NCBI RefSeq assembly: GCF_002014985.1
Contig: NZ_MUXU01000023.1
Location: 1-15,845, forward strand
DNA from: Moraxella caviae
GTDB taxonomy: Bacteria; Pseudomonadota; Gammaproteobacteria; Pseudomonadales; Moraxellaceae
Length of the DNA stretch: 15,845 nt
Direction: 5' to 3'
Positions 8,540 to 15,450 of this stretch are shown here, piece after piece. The position numbers were made by a program, and so were the translations under genes. Position 1 is the stretch's first letter; every line of letters starts with the position of its first letter. Under the pieces are notes generated by a model that had not been told where the DNA came from, ran no database searches, and saw nothing but the letters and a program-made list of their open reading frames with translations.

Positions 8540-9277
8540 ATGACAGCCGCCCACACTGCAGACGATTTTACGCACCTTTGCAGTCAGCACAGCACCATCA
8601 AGCACGATTTTACGTCAGACACACCGCTCATCATTGGCGTTGATGAAGTGGGTCGTGGCTCATTATTTGGGCAAATGACGGTGGCAGCGGTGATTTTGCC
8701 TGCTGATATTTCTGGCGAGTTTGATAAGATAAACTTAACAAATACCGCCCTTTCGCCCTTAAACGACAGCAAAAAACTCAGCCCAAAAAAGCGAGATTTA
8801 CTCTTTGACGTCATCAGCCAAATCAGCCTAAGCCACGTCATCGTTGATGTGCCAGCCAGCGTGATTGACGCCATCAACATCTACCAAGCCACGCTTTTGG
8901 GTATGCGCCTTGCGATTGAGCGCTTGCTGGCAGCGCACACCACCACACAAACCGCCCCACAAATTCTTATAGACGGCAACGCTACACCCATCTTATCGGC
9001 AAACTTTTACGCTCATCAGCCGCACATCCGCACCATCATCAAAGGCGATGGCGTGCATAGCAGCATCGCTGCCGCCAGTATTTTGGCGAAGGTACACCGA
9101 GACCGAAGCATGATTGAATTTGCCAAGCAATACCCAAAATACCACCTAGACAAACACAAAGGCTATGCCAGCGCGGCGCACACCCACGCCATCAAGACAC
9201 TGGGCATTTTACCTGAGCACCGCAAAACTTTTAGCCCCATGAAAGATATGCTGGCGCAAGGCGAGCTGTTCAGCTGA
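8540..9277 (+). CDS. rnhB: Ribonuclease HII
   Basis: This cleaves the RNA strand of RNA-DNA hybrids and starts removal of single ribonucleotides misincorporated in DNA. It has 245 residues against about 200 for E. coli RnhB. The four metal-binding acidic residues are present: Asp35 and Glu36 in D-E-V-G-R-G, Asp145 in I-D-G-N, and Asp170 in K-G-D-G. The following S-I-A-A-A-S-I-L-A-K-V-H-R-D block is the family signature. The D-S-K-K-L-S motif near 76-81 is also intact. Extra length comes from a hydrophilic N-terminal extension of about 28 residues and from several residues between Asp145 and Asp170. No clear ribosome binding site precedes the ATG, so initiation may be weak or at a different codon. 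There is no later in-frame ATG before D35, so the exact start is the main doubt. Confidence 0.92.
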   Translation: MTAAHTADDFTHLCSQHSTIKHDFTSDTPLIIGVDEVGRGSLFGQMTVAAVILPADISGEFDKINLTNTALSPLNDSKKLSPKKRDLLFDVISQISLSHVIVDVPASVIDAINIYQATLLGMRLAIERLLAAHTTTQTAPQILIDGNATPILSANFYAHQPHIRTIIKGDGVHSSIAAASILAKVHRDRSMIEFAKQYPKYHLDKHKGYASAAHTHAIKTLGILPEHRKTFSPMKDMLAQGELFS

Positions 9278-9280
9278 CAT

Positions 9281-9320
9281 CCTTTGGCTTAGCCTGACAC
9301 TTTTTGACTTAGCCTGACAC
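9281..9320. repeat. 20-bp tandem duplication after rnhB
   Basis: CCTTTGGCTTAGCCTGACAC (9281-9300) and TTTTTGACTTAGCCTGACAC (9301-9320) share 16 or 17 of 20 positions, with the last 13 bases identical. A weak trace of a preceding unit (CTGACA) overlaps the rnhB stop codon. Confidence 0.75.
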
Positions 9321-9391
9321 CCTGTTAGCTTCATTTCGGCGCAGTTCAGCCAAATCATTCATCAATTTTTTAGCCATTTAATCCAAATATT

Positions 9392-9420
9392 AAAAACGGC
9401 AGACCTATCTCTGCCGTTTT
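9392..9420. terminator. Bidirectional terminator between rnhB and der
   Basis: AAAACGGCAGA (9393-9403) pairs perfectly with TCTGCCGTTTT (9410-9420) around a 6-base loop. It is flanked by an A-run on the left and a T-run on the right, so it can end transcription of rnhB on + and of der on -. Confidence 0.88.
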
Positions 9421-9508
9421 ACCGATTGTCAGATTATGCGCTTGTCAGTTTGTACGCTAGTCTAAAATTTAGCCAAACAGCCTAAAAAGCTAAGCGCAAA
9501 TCCCACAA

Positions 9509-10927
9509 TCAGCGTTTTTTATTACGCTTTTTAAACTCAGCAATGCGCTTTTTCTCACGCATTTTTTTGGCTTTGTTTTTGATGACAGGGTTTTTCTTGC
9601 CTTCGTATGGGTTGGCATTTTGCTTAAATTCAACGTGCAGCGGCGTGCCTTCCAGTTTAAACACATCACGATACACGTTTTCAAGATAACGCTGATAGCT
9701 CTTTGGCAAGGCGGAAGTTTGGTTGCCGTGAATGACAATCACAGGCGGATTATGCCCGCCCAAATGCGCATAACGCAGCTTGATACGGCGACCGCCAACC
9801 ATCGGCGGCTGGTGCGCTTCCACCGCGTCTTGTAAAATTTGCGTCAAGCGAGACGTAGACACCTTAAACATGGACGCATCGTACGCCTTATGAATGGACG
9901 GGTATAAATTGCCCACGCCATTGCCATAAAGTGCTGAAATCAAATGAATTTTTACCCAAGGTACAAAATTAAAACGTCGCTCAATTTCAATTTTTACGAT
10001 GTCTTTTTGTTCACTGGACAAATTATCCCATTTGTTAATAGCAATCACAATCGCGCGCCCAGCGTCCAGCGCATAGCCCAGCATGTGCAAATCTTGATCC
10101 ACAATGCCTTCGTGTGCGTCAATCACCACCACGACAACGTTCGCATCTTTGATGGCTTGCAAGGTTTTGATGACCGAAAATTTCTCCACTTTTTCATCAA
10201 TGCGCCCACGTCTGCGCACGCCTGCAGTGTCAATCAGCGTGTAATTTCGCCCTTCTCGCTCAAACGGAATGTAAATGCTGTCGCGCGTTGTCCCCGGCAT
10301 ATCGTACACCACCACACGCTCTTCGCCCAGCAGGCGGTTCACCAGTGTGGATTTACCCACATTTGGTCTGCCGATGATGGCAAGTTTTAGCCCCTTGTCC
10401 TGCGTTTCATCGCTTGGCTCATCTTCTGGCATATCAGCGGTCAGCACTTCAAGCAAATTATTCACACCCTTGCCATGACTTGCCGCCATTGGCAGTGGCT
10501 CGCCAAAACCCATGGCAAAAAATTCTGCCGCAGACGCTTCATGCACGCCGTCCATCTTATTTGCCACCAAAAACACAGGCTTGCCCAGCGTGTGCAAAAA
10601 GCGCGCAATCTCTTCGTCCGAACCAATCATGCCAGAGCGTGCGTCCACCACAAACACCACGATGTCCGCTTCATGAATGGCGGTATAAGATTGGGTCGCC
10701 ATGTAATCATCAATGCTGCCAAGCCCGTCGTCCGCTTCGCCAATGCCGCCCGTATCCACGACAATGAACGACTTATTTTCATAGCTGGCATCGCCATATT
10801 GACGGTCGCGCGTCAGCCCTGCCATATCCGCCACGAGTGCTTGGCGAGATTTGGTAAGCTGATTAAACAAGGTGGATTTGCCCACGTTTGGTCTGCCAAT
10901 CAAGGCGACAACTGGTTTGATGTTCAT
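9509..10927 (-). CDS. der: Ribosome-assembly GTPase Der (EngA)
   Basis: This is an essential GTPase with two tandem G domains that helps mature the 50S ribosomal subunit. It has 472 residues. In the first domain: P-loop GRPNVGKS at 11-18, DTGG at 58-61 and NKMD at 123-126. In the second: P-loop GRPNVGKS at 186-193, DTAG at 233-236 and NKWD at 298-301. A KH-like domain (about 350-440) follows, with G-G-R-R-I-K-L-R-Y near its start and the G-N-Q strand. The last 30 residues are very Lys/Arg-rich, suiting rRNA contact. The linker at 166-178 is acidic. The ATG lies at 10925-10927; I see no strong ribosome binding site. It is last in the hisS-(YfgM-like)-bamB-der series, a conserved neighbourhood in gammaproteobacteria, but is 240 bp from bamB and may have its own promoter. 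Confidence 0.96.
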   Translation of the reverse strand: MNIKPVVALIGRPNVGKSTLFNQLTKSRQALVADMAGLTRDRQYGDASYENKSFIVVDTGGIGEADDGLGSIDDYMATQSYTAIHEADIVVFVVDARSGMIGSDEEIARFLHTLGKPVFLVANKMDGVHEASAAEFFAMGFGEPLPMAASHGKGVNNLLEVLTADMPEDEPSDETQDKGLKLAIIGRPNVGKSTLVNRLLGEERVVVYDMPGTTRDSIYIPFEREGRNYTLIDTAGVRRRGRIDEKVEKFSVIKTLQAIKDANVVVVVIDAHEGIVDQDLHMLGYALDAGRAIVIAINKWDNLSSEQKDIVKIEIERRFNFVPWVKIHLISALYGNGVGNLYPSIHKAYDASMFKVSTSRLTQILQDAVEAHQPPMVGGRRIKLRYAHLGGHNPPVIVIHGNQTSALPKSYQRYLENVYRDVFKLEGTPLHVEFKQNANPYEGKKNPVIKNKAKKMREKKRIAEFKKRNKKR

Positions 10928-11051
10928 AAGATTTAAATAAAATTTACTGTAACTTTAAGCCAACTAAGTCATGCGCTGCAGACTGCTTTCACATTTAGCG
11001 CACAACGCACAACAAATAAAAACGATAAAATCCCTTACCGCACCACACGCC

Positions 11052-11073
11052 AAAAAAACGCTTTGCGGCAAAG
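11052..11073 (-). terminator. Weak terminator-like hairpin after bamB
   Basis: Read on the minus strand, CTTTG and CAAAG (11069-11073 and 11061-11065 in window coordinates) form a short stem with a 3-base loop, followed by CG and seven T. The T-tract is good but the stem is short. It would give partial termination between bamB and der. Confidence 0.35.
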
Positions 11074-11080
11074 GATTGCA

Positions 11081-11113
11081 CCAATCAGCGAACGCTCATC
11101 GCACGCCGATTGG
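11081..11113 (-). other. Inverted repeat between bamB and der
   Basis: On the minus strand CCAATCGGCG and CGCTGATTGG (11104-11113 and 11081-11090) can form a 10-bp stem with one G-U pair and a 13-base loop. It lies downstream of the bamB stop and just upstream (in transcription) of the weak terminator, and may stabilise the bamB 3' end. Role inferred. Confidence 0.45.
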
Positions 11114-11167
11114 GAATTTCAAAACTAAATTTCAAAGATATTTTACAATAGCAATGGCAATGACAAT

Positions 11168-12343
11168 TTAAAACTGCCAAACGCTCACCACGCCTGTTGC
11201 ACTTTGAGCGTACAGACGATTGCCGATGGTTTGTAGACTGGTCAATGCGCCTTTGGTGTTACTACGGCTCACGATTTTACCTGCACTGTCAAACACATGA
11301 ACCACGCCGTCCAAATCGCCCACTGCCAGACGCTCGCCCACTGCCACAGGATTGGTCAATTTGCGGTGCTTAAGTGCGTCATTTTCCCACAGTTTTTCGC
11401 CTGTTACACGGTGAAATGCTGTCAATTTACCATCGGTGCTTGCCACCACAACCGCATCACCAAGCACGGCAGGCGATTTGGCGCTGGCAACATCACCAAT
11501 CACAAACATGGTGCGTCCTGTCGCCATATCAAAGCCAGCAAACTGACCGCTATAGCTTGTTACATACAAATGACTGCCCACCACCAAAGGCGTGCCGTCC
11601 ACGTCATGCAAACGCTCCACTGCGCTGCCGCCTGTGGCAAGTCCCACACGGCGTGTCCATAGCGGCGTACCTGTGCTTGGGTTTAGCGCATGGATTCGCC
11701 CATCTGCCGTGCCAAACAGCGCCGTGGTACGATCAAGCCCCAAAGGTCTGGCTGCGCCACGCACGCTGATGTCTGTGGTTTGGGTATTAAACTGCCACAC
11801 TTTATCGCCAGTGTTTAAATCTAAGCCGTACAAAACGTTGTCATTGCCAGACAGCAACACACGATTGCCGCTGATCAGCGCAGGCGTTAGGCTTGCGGTA
11901 GATAAATCACTTTGCCAGCGCAGCGCACCAGTTGCAGCGTCCAAGGCGCTCACTTTGCCAGCGCGCGTACCCACGATGACGACACCGCTGTCAGCGTCTG
12001 CCGCCACACCACTGGTGATTGAGCCGCCCACGTCTGTCGTCCATAGCACATTGCCATTTTTATAAGCGCTCACCACACCGCCACGGCTGCCTGCAATCAG
12101 TACATCGCCAAGCGCTGCCACTTGCAAATCCACCACATCTTTAGAGCTTGCACGATTGCCTTTGATCCAGCGACCTTGCTCCAAAGACGTGCTAAATACA
12201 GGGCTTAGCACCGCCACAGGTTCGGCGATTTGTACCAATTTGGCTGGTTTTTTCGGCTCCGCTTTAATGCCTTTACCGCAGCCTGTTACCGCCACCGCAG
12301 CCAATACCGCAACTAAAGCCGTGCTTAAAAAACGTGTACGCAT
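11168..12343 (-). CDS. bamB: Outer-membrane assembly lipoprotein BamB
   Basis: This is a periplasmic lipoprotein of the BAM complex, which folds and inserts beta-barrel proteins such as the porin at the left of this window. I place the start at the ATG at 12343-12341, giving 391 residues (E. coli BamB is 392). AAAGGA lies seven bases upstream, and the protein then begins with a clean lipoprotein signal with lipobox V-T-G-C, Cys22. A longer in-frame reading from a TTG adds 13 residues before the signal peptide and lacks support. The remainder is an eight-bladed beta-propeller with repeated PQQ-like blade motifs, each a G-x-V-x-A-L/F-D-x-x-T-G-x-x-x-W pattern, visible for example as A-L-D-A-A-T-G, G-L-D-L-N-T-G, A-L-N-P-S-T-G, G-F-D-M-A-T-G and F-H-R-V-T-G. 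It sits between the YfgM-like gene and der, the standard context. Confidence 0.95.
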   Translation of the reverse strand: MRTRFLSTALVAVLAAVAVTGCGKGIKAEPKKPAKLVQIAEPVAVLSPVFSTSLEQGRWIKGNRASSKDVVDLQVAALGDVLIAGSRGGVVSAYKNGNVLWTTDVGGSITSGVAADADSGVVIVGTRAGKVSALDAATGALRWQSDLSTASLTPALISGNRVLLSGNDNVLYGLDLNTGDKVWQFNTQTTDISVRGAARPLGLDRTTALFGTADGRIHALNPSTGTPLWTRRVGLATGGSAVERLHDVDGTPLVVGSHLYVTSYSGQFAGFDMATGRTMFVIGDVASAKSPAVLGDAVVVASTDGKLTAFHRVTGEKLWENDALKHRKLTNPVAVGERLAVGDLDGVVHVFDSAGKIVSRSNTKGALTSLQTIGNRLYAQSATGVVSVWQF

Positions 12344-12618
12344 GATGTTATCCTTTATTGTTGTAAATCTTTTGGCAGCCAATCAAGCCATGTGATTGAT
12401 GTTTTGTTCATGTTTGTTTGTAACTTACTCATTGACCCGAATCATTGGCAAATCACTGATGACTTGCCATCAAGCAAAGTAAATCACCAGCAAGTGATTG
12501 GCAAATTATCAAAAAAACCATCAGCAAAATTGGCAAAACAAACGCATTATAAACCAATCTTAACGTGCAAACATCAATCACTCGTTGCCATTTTGTGCGT
12601 TTTGTGTTGCTTATGCGC
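12344..12618 (-). promoter_or_regulatory. Long bamB leader with perfect -10 box and TTGGCAAA repeats
   Basis: This 275-bp spacer separates bamB from the YfgM-like gene. Read on the minus strand it has a perfect TATAAT (12551-12546) without a good -35 box. If used, the mRNA would start near 12539 and have a leader of about 195 bases. The leader contains three copies of ATTGGCAAA (12444, 12497 and 12529 on +) and a small hairpin AATCAC/GTGATT (12482-12487, 12494-12499). No gene is seen. Confidence 0.4.
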
Positions 12619-13464
12619 TCAAGGCTGGCTTACGGTGTCGCTCTCAGTATCGCTGCCTGCGTCTTGGGCTGGCTCTTCAGCTTGTGCGCCTTGTGCTTCG
12701 GCAGTTTGCAGTGCGGCAATGTCATCGGCATTCACCGCCATCGGCTCTGCCACCACTTGCGCAGTTTCAATCGGCGTTACGTCCATGCCCAGCGCCTGCA
12801 TTTTTAGGCTTAGCAAGGCACGATTTTCACCACGCTCGCTCAAGACTTTCCAAGCGCTTTCATAGGCAGCTTTGGCATTATCCAGCTCATTTTTGGCAAC
12901 ATACACATCGCCCAAAACTTCTTGGCGAGACGCTTCAAAGGCTTGTGGCAACACAGTGTTTGCTGTATTTAGCGCACCGTCCACATCGCCATTGGCAAGC
13001 AAAAGCTGCGCCAAACGCACATTGGCAATCGCCGCCAAGCCTTCATCATCAAGGTCAATGCCCTGCGCCTGCTTAACCGTGTCAATCGCTGCCGCATAAT
13101 CGCCATGCTCAGACAGATGGCGCGCCTTAATCATCAAAGCCTGCCACGCATACACGGTGTCGCCATGCTCTGCCACAAGTTTATCAATATCCGCCAGCAA
13201 ACTTTGCTCTTCTTTGGCAAGTGCTTCTTTGGCGGCGGCATCCAAATCAGGATTTTGCTCGCCAAGCATCAAAGCGTCATTACGCTCGGCAATCAGCGTA
13301 TAAGCGTCTGCCGCCACCGTGTCAATTTTGGCATAATTTTTTTGATAAAATTGCCACGCAAAATAGGCAAGCAGCACCGCCACAATCGCCCAAACGATTT
13401 TTTCGCCGTGCTGTTTTAGCGCAGCCATTGCTTGCTTGTTGTCATTTACCGCAGGTTCTGTCAT
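12619..13464 (-). CDS. YfgM-like tetratricopeptide membrane protein (ancillary SecYEG subunit family)
   Basis: This is a probable single-pass inner-membrane protein with a periplasmic TPR domain. E. coli YfgM binds the SecYEG translocon with PpiD and links secretion to periplasmic chaperones. It has 281 residues: a short hydrophilic cytoplasmic N terminus (1-21), one membrane segment (about 22-40), then helical repeats. The TPR character shows in YAWQALMIKARHLSEHGDYAAAI (two pieces near 107-129), VRLAQLLLANGDVDGAL and EVLGDVYVAKNELDNAKAAYESAW. The last 45 residues are low-complexity, rich in Ala, Glu, Gln and Asp, beyond the usual end of the family (about 206 residues in E. coli). AAAGG precedes the ATG at 13462-13464. 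Its position between hisS and bamB is exactly that of yfgM, which supports the call more than sequence alone does. Confidence 0.85.
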   Translation of the reverse strand: MTEPAVNDNKQAMAALKQHGEKIVWAIVAVLLAYFAWQFYQKNYAKIDTVAADAYTLIAERNDALMLGEQNPDLDAAAKEALAKEEQSLLADIDKLVAEHGDTVYAWQALMIKARHLSEHGDYAAAIDTVKQAQGIDLDDEGLAAIANVRLAQLLLANGDVDGALNTANTVLPQAFEASRQEVLGDVYVAKNELDNAKAAYESAWKVLSERGENRALLSLKMQALGMDVTPIETAQVVAEPMAVNADDIAALQTAEAQGAQAEEPAQDAGSDTESDTVSQP

Positions 13465-13506
13465 GGTGTGCCTTTAAGAATTTCAATAAAATAAGTTAAA
13501 CGCTCA

Positions 13507-13536
13507 ATTATGCAACATTTCGCCCCATAAAAGCAA
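13507..13536 (-). promoter_or_regulatory. Possible promoter for the YfgM-like gene
   Basis: On the minus strand TTGCTT (13536-13531) and CATAAT (13512-13507) are 18 bases apart. Initiation would fall near 13500, about 36 bases before the start codon. The -10 box is good (5 of 6) and the -35 poor. Confidence 0.35.
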
Positions 13537-13580
13537 ATATTAAACGCAAGTTTGGCGAAATTTTATCAATTTTTCGCACT

Positions 13581-13610
13581 TTTTGGGCGTTTTTGGGCGT
13601 TTTGGTGTGT
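13581..13610. repeat. 10-bp tandem repeat in the hisS-yfgM spacer
   Basis: TTTTGGGCGT occurs twice in direct succession (13581-13590, 13591-13600), then a degraded third unit TTTGGTGTGT (13601-13610). It lies within a 233-bp non-coding spacer that also holds inverted GCGAAA/TTTCGC (13555-13560, 13572-13577). Confidence 0.75.
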
Positions 13611-13697
13611 TTTTGCCAAATTTTGCTTAAAGTTGCCAATTAAAAGCCAGCAAACGCAAACTTATCCAATCAGCCAAATCAAGCAATCATCACAACA

Positions 13698-14972
13698 TCA
13701 AACCGCAAAATCAAAAGCCGTCATCGCCTGCGTGCTTTGCTCGCCTGTTGCCATGGTTTTTACGCTCACCACGCCATTTGCCACTTCGTCCGCACCGATA
13801 ATGACGGTGAATGCCGCACCTGATTTATCCGCCTTTTTCATTTGCGATTTTAGCCCCGTGGCAGACGCCATTTTCACACGCAGCGTTGGTCGATTTTTAC
13901 GCAAATTGTCCGCATACAGCACCGCTTGGGTGTACACATCAGGGCTTGCCACCACAAAGACATCGCAGTCGCTCGTTTTGGCAACTGGATTAATCTCTTC
14001 AAGCAAAAGCATCAAACGCTCAAGCCCCATCGCAAAGCCCACCGCAGGCTCAGACTGCTCAGGCTTACCTTTGATGATACCCACCAGCCCATCGTAGCGT
14101 CCGCCACCGCACACGGTGGCTTGGCTGCCTAGCTTGTCCGTTACCCATTCAAAGACAGTTTTGTTGTAATAATCCAGCCCACGCACCAATTTGTCGTTCA
14201 ACTCAAATTCAATGCCTAGCACTTGCAAATAGGCTTGTAGCTGAGCAAAGTGCGCTTGGCTGTCTTCGCCCAAAAACTCGCTTAGCTTTGGTGCGTTTTG
14301 TAAAATCGCCTGCGTGTTTTCGTCCTTGCTGTCCAAAATGCGCAAAGGATTGGTGCTAAGTCTGCGCTGGCTGTCTTCATCAAGTGCGTCAAAATGCGCG
14401 GTCAAATACGCCACCAGCGCTTCTTTGTACGCCTTGCGCTCGTGCGCTTCGCCTAGGGTGTTTAGCTGTAATTTGACGTGCTTATCAATGCCAAGCACCT
14501 GCCACATCGCAGCCGTCATGGCAATCAGCTCAGCGTCTGCGTCTGGCAATTCACTGCCAAAACTCTCCACGCCAAGCTGCGTAAACTGACGATAACGCCC
14601 TTTTTGCGGACGCTCATAACGAAACATCGGCCCAATGTACCAAAGTTTTGGCGTATCGCCGCGTGTCAAATTATGCTCAACCAATGCTCGCACGCAGCCA
14701 GCCGTACCTTCTGGACGCAGCGCATAGGCTTGTCCGCTGTCGGCTTTGTCAGGGTTATTGTTGGCAACGCTGAACATCTCTTTTTCTACGATGTCCGTTG
14801 CCGCACCCACGCCGCGCGCAAAAAGCTGCGTTTCTTCCACAAGCGGCAGACGAATTTGGCTAAAGCCATAGCCGTCAAGCACGCCAATCAAACGATTTTC
14901 CATCGCGCGCCACGCCTGAGTTTCGCTTGGCAATACGTCATTAAAGCCACGAATGGCGGTGATTTTACTCAT
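13698..14972 (-). CDS. hisS: Histidyl-tRNA synthetase
   Basis: This is a class II aminoacyl-tRNA synthetase that charges tRNA-His with histidine in the cytoplasm. It has 424 residues, the same as E. coli HisS. The N-terminal R-G-F-N-D-V-L-P (8-15) is the usual opening (RGMNDYLP in relatives). A-L-R-P-E-G-T (84-90) binds histidine/ATP. Motif 2 comprises F-R-Y-E-R-P (117-122) and R-Q-F (128-130). The HisA motif R-G-L-D-Y-Y is at 264-269, C-G-G-G-R-Y-D-G-L at 288-296, and motif 3 G-F-A-M-G-L-E-R-L at 312-320. The anticodon-binding domain fills about 330-424. The start has AGGA eight bases upstream. It heads the minus-strand block. A split gene and an IS lie immediately upstream, and its promoter is not evident, so its transcription may come from within the remnant or from the IS. 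Confidence 0.97.
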   Translation of the reverse strand: MSKITAIRGFNDVLPSETQAWRAMENRLIGVLDGYGFSQIRLPLVEETQLFARGVGAATDIVEKEMFSVANNNPDKADSGQAYALRPEGTAGCVRALVEHNLTRGDTPKLWYIGPMFRYERPQKGRYRQFTQLGVESFGSELPDADAELIAMTAAMWQVLGIDKHVKLQLNTLGEAHERKAYKEALVAYLTAHFDALDEDSQRRLSTNPLRILDSKDENTQAILQNAPKLSEFLGEDSQAHFAQLQAYLQVLGIEFELNDKLVRGLDYYNKTVFEWVTDKLGSQATVCGGGRYDGLVGIIKGKPEQSEPAVGFAMGLERLMLLLEEINPVAKTSDCDVFVVASPDVYTQAVLYADNLRKNRPTLRVKMASATGLKSQMKKADKSGAAFTVIIGADEVANGVVSVKTMATGEQSTQAMTAFDFAV

Positions 14973-14988
14973 TGTATTATCCTAAATG

Positions 14989-15000
14989 GTTTTATAAAAC
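14989..15000. other. Perfect 12-bp palindrome upstream of hisS
   Basis: GTTTTATAAAAC is a perfect palindrome that overlaps the stop codon of the split gene and lies 17 bases before the hisS start. It could be an operator, part of a -10 region (TATAAA on the minus strand) or chance in AT-rich DNA. Confidence 0.4.
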
Positions 15001-15411
15001 TTTGTTTTTTAAATGAATATTTAGCTCGTCAGCCGAAAGAATTTTATCAAATTCACCCTTAAATCGGTTTGGATTATCCACGTCAAAATCGGTAATGGTT
15101 TTTAAAAATTGCGCAAAATTTGGGTTTTTGTTTGCCAATTCATCAACCACAGAATAATCCATGTTTTCTTTAAATTTCGCTGGCGATAAAATTTTGCTTT
15201 GACTTACGTCTTGAATATTTAGTTCAATAATGCCAATGCCAAAACTTTGGCTCAGTTTTTGCAACGCTTCAATAAATTGGTTGTCTTGGCGAATATCCAC
15301 CGCTACCAAATAGCCTTCATTCGCCCAGCTAGAATTACTCACCGCCTGAAAAAAGCTTTCTTTATAATTTGAAAAGCTCAATTCTTTTTTCAGCTCAAAT
15401 GAAAAAATTTT
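14992..15411 (-). pseudogene. C-terminal remnant of an accessory protein gene interrupted by an IS
   Basis: About 140 codons stay open from the IS boundary to a TAA at 14992. Reading starts inside the IS end, so there is no start of its own; the first 10 or so codons after the junction (P-K-I-F-S-F-E-L-K-K-E-L) lack an ATG and clearly continue a longer protein. A TTG at 15381 without a ribosome binding site could be mistaken for a start. The remnant contains F-E-L-K-K, resembling the E-x-K half of a PD-(D/E)xK nuclease-like core, then a helix with F-F-Q-A-V-S-N-S-S-W-A and G-Y-L-V-A strands. I associate this block, tentatively, with HrgA/COG2958-type proteins, which often lie near restriction-modification genes. 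The DNA is visibly more AT-rich than its neighbours, suggesting acquisition. It could also be the tail of an unrelated DUF protein. Confidence 0.7.
15404..15411. repeat. Candidate 8-bp target-site duplication (left copy)
   Basis: AAAATTTT directly abuts the IS terminus. IS1595-family elements are known to make 8-bp duplications; the right copy would be outside the window. Confidence 0.45.
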
Positions 15412-15419
15412 GGGGCTGT

Positions 15420-15447
15420 ACTAGAATAACAACCATGTTATACTAGT
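15420..15447 (+). promoter_or_regulatory. Terminal hairpin and extended -10 promoter of the transposase
   Basis: ACTAGAATAACA (15420-15431) and TGTTATACTAGT (15436-15447) pair at 11 of 12 positions around a 4-base loop. The right arm contains TGTTATACT, an extended -10 element (TATACT at 15439-15444). Initiation about seven bases on would fall at or next to the A of the transposase ATG (15451). No convincing -35 box or ribosome binding site is seen. Confidence 0.55.
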
Positions 15448-15450
15448 TTT

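Noticed and set aside
9944..10936. Several open frames on + opposite der
   Set aside because: They are antisense shadows of der with no ribosome binding sites or family motifs, while der has all GTPase motifs.
11297..12065. Overlapping open frames on + opposite bamB
   Set aside because: They are rich in His, Cys and Arg as expected from the complement of the propeller repeats, with no recognisable domain.
12344..12382. A longer BamB starting at an upstream TTG
   Set aside because: It would put 13 residues before the lipoprotein signal peptide; the ATG at 12343 has AAAGGA at the right distance and gives the usual length.
12440..12540. CRISPR-like array from the repeated ATTGGCAAA
   Set aside because: The repeats are too short (9-10 bases), unevenly spaced (53 and 32 bases), and there are no cas genes nearby.
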